NCBI RefSeq assembly: GCF_041435115.1
Contig: NZ_CP108046.1
Location: 1,798,001-1,862,000, forward strand
Direction: 5' to 3'
Length of the DNA stretch: 64,000 bases
Source: Streptomyces sp. NBC_00289
GTDB taxonomy: Bacteria; Actinomycetota; Actinomycetes; Streptomycetales; Streptomycetaceae
Part shown: positions 59,206 to 64,000 of the stretch, one piece after another
Layout of the letters: the number at the start of each line of letters is the position of its first letter
How positions within the stretch are numbered: position 1 is the stretch's first letter
Notes under the pieces: generated by a model
Seen by the model: the letters and a program-made list of their open reading frames with translations, nothing else
Databases searched by the model: none
Told to the model about the DNA's origin: nothing
Made by a program: the position numbers and the translations under genes

Positions 59206-61350
59206 GTGTCCGACGGACAGTCGTCCGCGCAGGCACCGACGACCGCCAGGACGCGGGTCGGCCGGCCGCTGCTGTCCCTCGCGCTGGCGTCGATGATGGA
59301 CGAGGTCGACGCGCACTCGGGCGCGGTGTACCTGCTGGCGGCCGACGAGCCGGTGCTGGAGATGGCGGTGATGGCCGGGATGCCCCGGGCATTCGCCGCG
59401 CCCTGGGAGCGGGTGGGCCTCAGCGCGCCGATCCCGGTGGCCCAGGCGGTGCGCGAACGGCGCCTGGTGTGGGTCGGCGGCGAGGAGGACATGGCGAGCC
59501 GCTACCCGCGGATCGCCGTGGTGCTGCCCTACCCCTTCGCACTGGCCGCCCTGCCGGTGGCGACCGAGTCCACCGCGTACGGCGCGATCTTCGTGACCTG
59601 GCCCGGCTCGCATCCCCCCGAGCTGTCCGAGCGGGAGCGCGGGCATCTGACGGCGGCCTGCGACCGGCTCGCGGTCCGGCTGGAGCGCGCCATCGCGCAG
59701 AACAACCCGCTGCACCCCGAGCCGGACCTGCTCGCCGGGTCGCCGCTCGCGGGCCCGGCCGGAACGCTCGGCACGATCGAGGCGGCCCGGATGGTGGCGC
59801 GGCTTCCGTACGGGTTGTGCTCGCTCGACCTGCACGGCCGGGTGAGCTTCGCCAACGGGGCTGCGGCCGAGCTGATGGGCGTGCCGGTGAGCCGACTGCT
59901 CGGCGCCCAGCTGTGGGCGTCGGTCCCCTGGCTCAACGACCCGGTGTACGAGGACCGTTACCGGGCCGCGCTGCTCAGCCAGGACACCACGTCGTTCGTC
60001 GCGCTGCGGCCGCCCGGCGAGTGGCTGTCGTTCCGTCTCTATCCGAGTACGACCGGGCTGAGCGTACGCATCAGCCGGGCCCGGGCCGTGGCGGAGATGA
60101 ACCGGCGCGGACCGCAGCCCGGCGACGCGCCGTCCCGGCTGGTCACCATCTCCCAGGTGCTGTCGCTGGCCGGTGCGCTGACCGAGGCGGTCGGCGTCCA
60201 GGACGTGGTGCAACTGGTCGCGGACGAGATCGCCCCGGCTGTGGGCGGTCAGGCGCTGGTGATCCTCGGCTCCCGGACCGGCAGGATGCACGTGCTGGGC
60301 CACCGGGGCTATCCGGACGCGCGCGTCGTGCAGCGGTTCGACGGGCTGCCGCTGGCCGAGCAGACGCCCGGCACACAGGTCCTGAAGACAGGAGTGCCCG
60401 CGTTCTTCGAGTCCCGGCAGCAGCTGGAGCGCCTCTACCCGGCCCGGTACGCGGCCCCGGACGACTTCGCCGCCTGGGCCTACCTGCCGCTGATCGCCTC
60501 CGGGCGCCCGGTGGGCACCTGTGTGCTCGCCTACGCCGACCCGCACCCCTTCCCCGCCGACGAGCGGGCGGTGCTCACCAGTCTGGGCGGGCTGATCGCG
60601 CAGGCTCTGGAACGCGCCCAGCTCTACGACGCCAAGCACCAGCTCGCGCACGGTCTTCAGGAGGCCCTGCTGCCCCACTCGCTGCCGCCGCTGCCCGGCA
60701 TCGAGGCGGCCGCCCGCTATCTTCCGGCGACACAGGGGATGGACATCGGCGGCGACTTCTACGACCTGGTGCCTACGCAGGGGGTGGCGGCCGCGGTGAT
60801 CGGGGACGTGCAGGGCCACAACGTGACCGCGGCCGGGCTGATGGGCCAGATCCGTACCGCCGTACGTGCCTACACGACCGTCGGCCAGGCCCCCCAGGAC
60901 GTCATGCGCAGCACCAACCGGCTGCTGCTCGACCTCGGTTCCGACCTGTTCGCCAGCTGCCTGTACCTGCGGCTCGATCCGGCCAGGGGGCGGGCCGTGA
61001 TGGCGCGGGCGGGTCATCCGCCACCGCTGCTGAGACGGCCGGACGGCCGGGTACGGGTGCTCGACCTCGCCGGTGGTCCGCTGCTCGGCATCGACGACTC
61101 GGCCACGTACCCGACGACGGAGGTCGAGCTGGCCCCCGGCTCGGTGCTCGTCCTCTACACCGACGGGCTGATCGAGGCGCCGGGAGTGGACCTGGAGGAC
61201 GCGCTCGCCGATCTCGGGCAGCGGCTCGCCGAGGCCGGGGAGCGGCCGCTGGACGAGCTGGCCGACCACCTCGTCCGGAACAGCGTGGCCACCCAGGAAC
61301 GGATCGACGATGTCGCGCTGCTGCTGCTCAGAGCCCGGACGGAGGACTGA
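59206..61350 (+). CDS. SpoIIE-type PP2C phosphatase with GAF and PAS domains
   Basis: In 714 residues there are a GAF (about 25-165), a PAS (about 195-290: R-L-P-Y-G-L-C-S-L-D-L-H-G-R-V) and a second GAF (about 310-465). A PP2C domain (about 490-710) has I-G-G-D-F-Y-D-L-V, V-I-G-D-V-Q-G-H-N, L-Y-T-D-G-L-I and a final R-I-D-D-V-A-L-L. There is no HATPase. Start GTG 59206 has a perfect GAGGAGG Shine-Dalgarno eight bases away, preferred over the longer open frame. It diverges from ramR and mirrors the phosphatase on the other side of the lanthipeptide locus. Confidence 0.9.
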   Translation: MSDGQSSAQAPTTARTRVGRPLLSLALASMMDEVDAHSGAVYLLAADEPVLEMAVMAGMPRAFAAPWERVGLSAPIPVAQAVRERRLVWVGGEEDMASRYPRIAVVLPYPFALAALPVATESTAYGAIFVTWPGSHPPELSERERGHLTAACDRLAVRLERAIAQNNPLHPEPDLLAGSPLAGPAGTLGTIEAARMVARLPYGLCSLDLHGRVSFANGAAAELMGVPVSRLLGAQLWASVPWLNDPVYEDRYRAALLSQDTTSFVALRPPGEWLSFRLYPSTTGLSVRISRARAVAEMNRRGPQPGDAPSRLVTISQVLSLAGALTEAVGVQDVVQLVADEIAPAVGGQALVILGSRTGRMHVLGHRGYPDARVVQRFDGLPLAEQTPGTQVLKTGVPAFFESRQQLERLYPARYAAPDDFAAWAYLPLIASGRPVGTCVLAYADPHPFPADERAVLTSLGGLIAQALERAQLYDAKHQLAHGLQEALLPHSLPPLPGIEAAARYLPATQGMDIGGDFYDLVPTQGVAAAVIGDVQGHNVTAAGLMGQIRTAVRAYTTVGQAPQDVMRSTNRLLLDLGSDLFASCLYLRLDPARGRAVMARAGHPPPLLRRPDGRVRVLDLAGGPLLGIDDSATYPTTEVELAPGSVLVLYTDGLIEAPGVDLEDALADLGQRLAEAGERPLDELADHLVRNSVATQERIDDVALLLLRARTED

Positions 61351-61503
61351 CCAGCACCTCCTGGGGGCAAGCGTCCCGCGCCCTGTGCGCCGCACCCCGC
61401 ACACGCAGCGGTCCGGCCCTCCCGCCGGAGGGCCGGACCGATCCACCGCCGACCGGAACCGCGGGCGGTCCGGAACGGTGGAGCTGAGTGGGTCAGTGCG
61501 GCG

Positions 61504-62898
61504 TCAGTGCTGCGTCACCCCGGAGTCGTCTCCGGTGCCGGTGCCCGTCTCGTCGCCGGTACCCGTGTCGTCGCCGGTGCCGGTGCCGGTGCCGGTGTCA
61601 TCGCCGCCGACCGCGTCGCCACCGGCCTGCTCATCCGCGCCGCCGACCGCGTCACCGCCGGCCTGCTCGTCCGCACCACCGGCCGCGTCACCGCCGGCCT
61701 GCTCGTCCGCGCCGCCGACCGCGTCACCGCCGGCCTGCTCGTCCGCACCGCCGGCCGCGTCACCGGCGCCGCCGGCCGCGTCACCCGCGCCGAGCGTGGC
61801 GCCGACCGCCGTGAGGGCGGTGGTGACCGGCTGGAAGAAGGTCTCGCCACCGGCCGTGCAGTCGCCGCTGCCGCCCGAGGTCAGACCGACCGCGCCGCCC
61901 GCCTGTGTGAACAACGAGCCGCCACTGTCGCCGGGTTCGGCGCAGACGTCGGTCTGGATGAGACCGGTGACCGTGCCCTCCGGGTAGTTCACCGTGGCGT
62001 CGAGTCCGAGGACGGTTCCGTCGTTGAGACCGGTGGTGCTGCCCATCCGGAAGACCTGCGTGCCGACCGTGGCCTCTTCGGCCTGGGCGATCTGGACGGT
62101 CTGTCCGTCGCCGACGTTGACCTCGCTGGGGGCCACGGTCGCCGGGTCGTCGTACTTCACGAGCGCGAAGTCGCCGTCGCCGGGGAAGGTGGCCTGGTCG
62201 ACGGTGGCGATCGGCTGACCGTCCTGCGCGTCCGACCACTGCTCGGCGGCGACACCGCAGTGGCCCGCGGTGAGGAACGCGGGACTGCCGTCGCCCGCGG
62301 TGACGTTGAAGCCGAGCGAGCAGCGCGCGCCGCCGCCGAAGATGGCGTCACCGCCCGAGACGAACGTCTTGAAGGTGCCGGCGGACTTCTTGATGGTCGC
62401 CATGTTCGAGCCGAGGCTCTGGACGGTCGACTCCAGCGTGTCCCACTTGGCGCCGGTCACCGTGCTGTCCGCGGTGACGAGGATCTTGTTCGTCTTGGGG
62501 TCGAGGGCCCAGGCGGTGCCCGGGATGGTCGCCTCGGTCTTCAGCGTCTTGGCGCCGGCGGCGAGTTCGGCGAGGCTGTTGTCGACCTCACGGACGGCCG
62601 CGCCGGCCTTCTTGGCCTGCACGATCACGTTGTTGTCGTCGCCGGATACGACGTTGACGACGAGCTGCTTGCTGTCGGTGTCGTAGTAGGAGCCCGCGAA
62701 GGCGTCACCGAGCAGGTTCTGCAGCTGCGAGGCGAGATCCGAGGCGTCGTCCGCCTTCAGGGTCTTGGCGGCGGCGTCGTTCGAGGCGCCGTCCTGGGAC
62801 GCGTTGGCGTTCGGCAGCAGGAGCGCGGCCGCTCCGAGTGCGGCCACGCCGCCCACCGCGATGATGGCCTTGCGCTTCGGAATTCGCTTGTGACTCAA
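61504..62898 (-). CDS. Secreted S1-family serine protease with repetitive acidic tail
   Basis: TTG 62898 is taken as start because AGGAGG lies nine bases upstream and the product begins S-H-K-R-I-P-K-R-K-A, a signal peptide (about 1-33). A prodomain (to about 195) precedes the protease: His in T-A-G-H-C (about 213), Asp in G-D-F-A-L (about 240) and Ser in P-G-D-S-G-G (about 321). The tail (about 375-464) is four copies of a 12-residue G-G-A-D-E-Q-A-G-G-D-A-V unit, then a T-G/D-D run. No TM anchor is present, unlike the protease at 12540. Confidence 0.88.
   Translation of the reverse strand: MSHKRIPKRKAIIAVGGVAALGAAALLLPNANASQDGASNDAAAKTLKADDASDLASQLQNLLGDAFAGSYYDTDSKQLVVNVVSGDDNNVIVQAKKAGAAVREVDNSLAELAAGAKTLKTEATIPGTAWALDPKTNKILVTADSTVTGAKWDTLESTVQSLGSNMATIKKSAGTFKTFVSGGDAIFGGGARCSLGFNVTAGDGSPAFLTAGHCGVAAEQWSDAQDGQPIATVDQATFPGDGDFALVKYDDPATVAPSEVNVGDGQTVQIAQAEEATVGTQVFRMGSTTGLNDGTVLGLDATVNYPEGTVTGLIQTDVCAEPGDSGGSLFTQAGGAVGLTSGGSGDCTAGGETFFQPVTTALTAVGATLGAGDAAGGAGDAAGGADEQAGGDAVGGADEQAGGDAAGGADEQAGGDAVGGADEQAGGDAVGGDDTGTGTGTGDDTGTGDETGTGTGDDSGVTQH
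61605..61765 (-). repeat. 36-bp tandem repeat in the protease tail
   Basis: Four near-identical 36-base units encode G-G-A-D-E-Q-A-G-G-D-A-V/A; shorter G-T-G-D units follow towards the stop (61504-61605). The array is likely length-variable between strains. Confidence 0.85.
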
Positions 62899-63083
62899 AC
62901 TTCTCGACCTCCTGAGGGACCGGAGTCTGTGCCGCCGTTCGGCAGCTGTGTGGGGCGCCTGGATGGCTGTTGGTACGCACGGGACCCGTGGCGCGTTCAA
63001 CGCCGTTCGCCAACGACCTTTGTGCAGATGCGAATCGGCCACGGACCGCGTCCGGCAGGTGGAGGCCTGGAACAACCCCTCAT

Positions 63084-63440
63084 ATGACGATGACCACCGC
63101 CGAAGCCGACAAGATCCTCTCCGTCGACTTCGCCCCGTGGGTGGGCGAACCGGGCCTGGCGGTCGAGTCCTTGGGAGACGATCGCGCGACCCCGCGACCA
63201 CCCTGGTCAACAGGGCCGGCCCGGGAGGACGTTGCACTGTCGGGGCAGGCGCTGACAGCCGCCGCGGACGCGGCGACCTCGAGCGCCGCGTCGGCCGCCC
63301 GCGGCGGCCACGGGCGACGACGACGGTGCGGCGGTCACCGTCCTTGGCCCCGCACGGTGGCCGGTTCGGATGTCCGGATCCGAGCGGTGATCACCGAGCC
63401 GTGCCGCCGTACGGCGCTCGCGGACCCCGCAAGCAACCGC
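63084..63440 (+). pseudogene. Frameshifted PaaI-type thioesterase relic
   Basis: The frame from ATG 63084 reads A-D-K-I-L-S..F-A-P-W-V..G-L-A-V-E-S-L-G, then A-R-E-D-V-A-L-S-G-Q-A-L-T-A-A-A-D and V-A-G-S-D-V-R-I-R-A-V-I-T. This is the layout of hot-dog acyl-CoA thioesterases. The middle (about 63310-63360) makes sense only in another frame, implying compensating indels, and the end is degenerate. It diverges from the protease gene. Confidence 0.5.
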
Positions 63441-64000
63441 CGAAGTGTCGGGTTCACTCGCGGCGCGGGCCGCCACGGTGCCCGCGCTTCCGGGCCGAGA
63501 GGAGGCCTCCGTGCCGGGTGCGCGCTTCCCGGCCGGGCGGGACCCTACGGTCGGGCACGGTGGGCGACCGGGAGGCGACGCTCCGTCGCGAACAGGGACC
63601 GGAATCCCGGCTTCAGTGAATCTGCACACCTCATACGCAACCAAGTCACCGCGGACGAAGGATCTGCACAAGCAGCCGGTGCCCCGCACGTCATTGGCGA
63701 GGTGTGTCGGATTCCCCTCCGCCCCGGCAAGCGTTCGTACGCGGGAATGACGTGCCGCGTGTGAAGAACTCGCCGCCGAGCCGTGCGCACGCCTGCACCG
63801 TTCGGTGCTCCCGAGGCACAAGTGCGCTGGTGAGACGTTTGGTTGATTGGAAGCGCCGACCCGCCGCGTGCTTTGATCCATCGCACCGCGGGGGCCGCCA
63901 AGGGCTTCAGGACAATGGACGCCCGGCGCCTGCGGTCGCGGCCGTCATCTGTCCCCAGAGGGGGCCGCTCCCCCCTTGTGAATATCCATATGAAGGGAAG
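63441..64000. other. Unassigned DNA at the window end
   Basis: No frame here looks coding. A short GC hairpin (AGGGGG at 63959-63964 with CCCCCT at 63971-63976) lies near the end and may terminate or precede a gene beyond the window. Confidence 0.4.

Noticed and set aside
1..64000. tRNA, rRNA and insertion sequence search by eye
   Set aside because: No cloverleaf with a T-loop motif, no rRNA sequence and no transposase were recognised.

Overview
The window is high-GC actinobacterial DNA and almost certainly comes from a Streptomyces chromosome. The support is the strong third-position GC bias, frequent GTG starts and a TTG start, a SapB-type lanthipeptide locus, a mycothiol-dependent formaldehyde dehydrogenase, streptogrisin-like secreted proteases, several SpoIIE-type phosphatases and many secreted glycan-active enzymes. 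No tRNA, rRNA, CRISPR array or intact insertion sequence was seen.

Layout. 0-5 kb: the end of a secreted PAP2 phosphatase, a membrane glycosyltransferase, an isolated FhaA-N domain, an RpiR regulator, and a candidate small RNA with its own promoter, operator-like palindrome and terminator. 5-14.6 kb: small conserved proteins, an ANTAR/GAF/PAS/PP2C phosphatase, a membrane-anchored peptidoglycan-binding protein, an ATP-grasp-like protein, a TetR regulator whose operator sequence recurs before a zinc-ribbon/OB-fold gene, an F420-type oxidoreductase, a membrane-anchored serine protease and a decayed DMT permease. 14.6-19.2 kb: a ROK regulator divergent from a Gfo/Idh/MocA dehydrogenase, an L,D-transpeptidase and an SDR. 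19.3-29.5 kb: the coupled mycothiol formaldehyde dehydrogenase and metallo-hydrolase pair, an ABC exporter, FolD, an ECF sigma factor with its partner gene, and an orphan cytochrome oxidase subunit I. 29.5-37.1 kb: two large secreted glycoside hydrolases (GH27-CBM13 and GH5-like), a GT1 glycosyltransferase, and a TetR regulator divergent from a secreted beta-propeller. A 6-4-6 palindrome in that divergent gap recurs before the GH5 gene. 37.2-41.3 kb: a Tet(M)/OtrA-type ribosomal protection GTPase with an attenuator-like leader, XdhC and a phosphoesterase. 41.5-47.8 kb: a two-strand dTDP-rhamnose cluster (rmlC, rmlD, rmlB, rmlA) with a GT2 glycosyltransferase and a methyltransferase. 48-61.4 kb: a CBS protein and the SapB/AmfS-like locus (ramC, ramS, ramA, ramB, with convergent ramR), flanked on both sides by SpoIIE-type phosphatases. 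61.5-64 kb: a secreted serine protease with a repetitive acidic tail, a frameshifted thioesterase relic and unassigned DNA.

How the genes work together. The clearest system is the lanthipeptide locus. The RamC-like synthetase would modify a 37-residue precursor with two S-x2-S-x3-C motifs. RamA and RamB would export the product, probably as a heterodimer with one degenerate ATP site. RamR would activate the operon. Its departures from the recalled SapB/AmfS systems are an altered core peptide, long low-complexity linkers in both transporter halves, and a RamB reading frame that runs 162 bp antisense into ramR. The rml genes would supply dTDP-L-rhamnose for a surface glycan. Several regulator-operator pairs can be read directly from shared palindromes and make testable local regulons.
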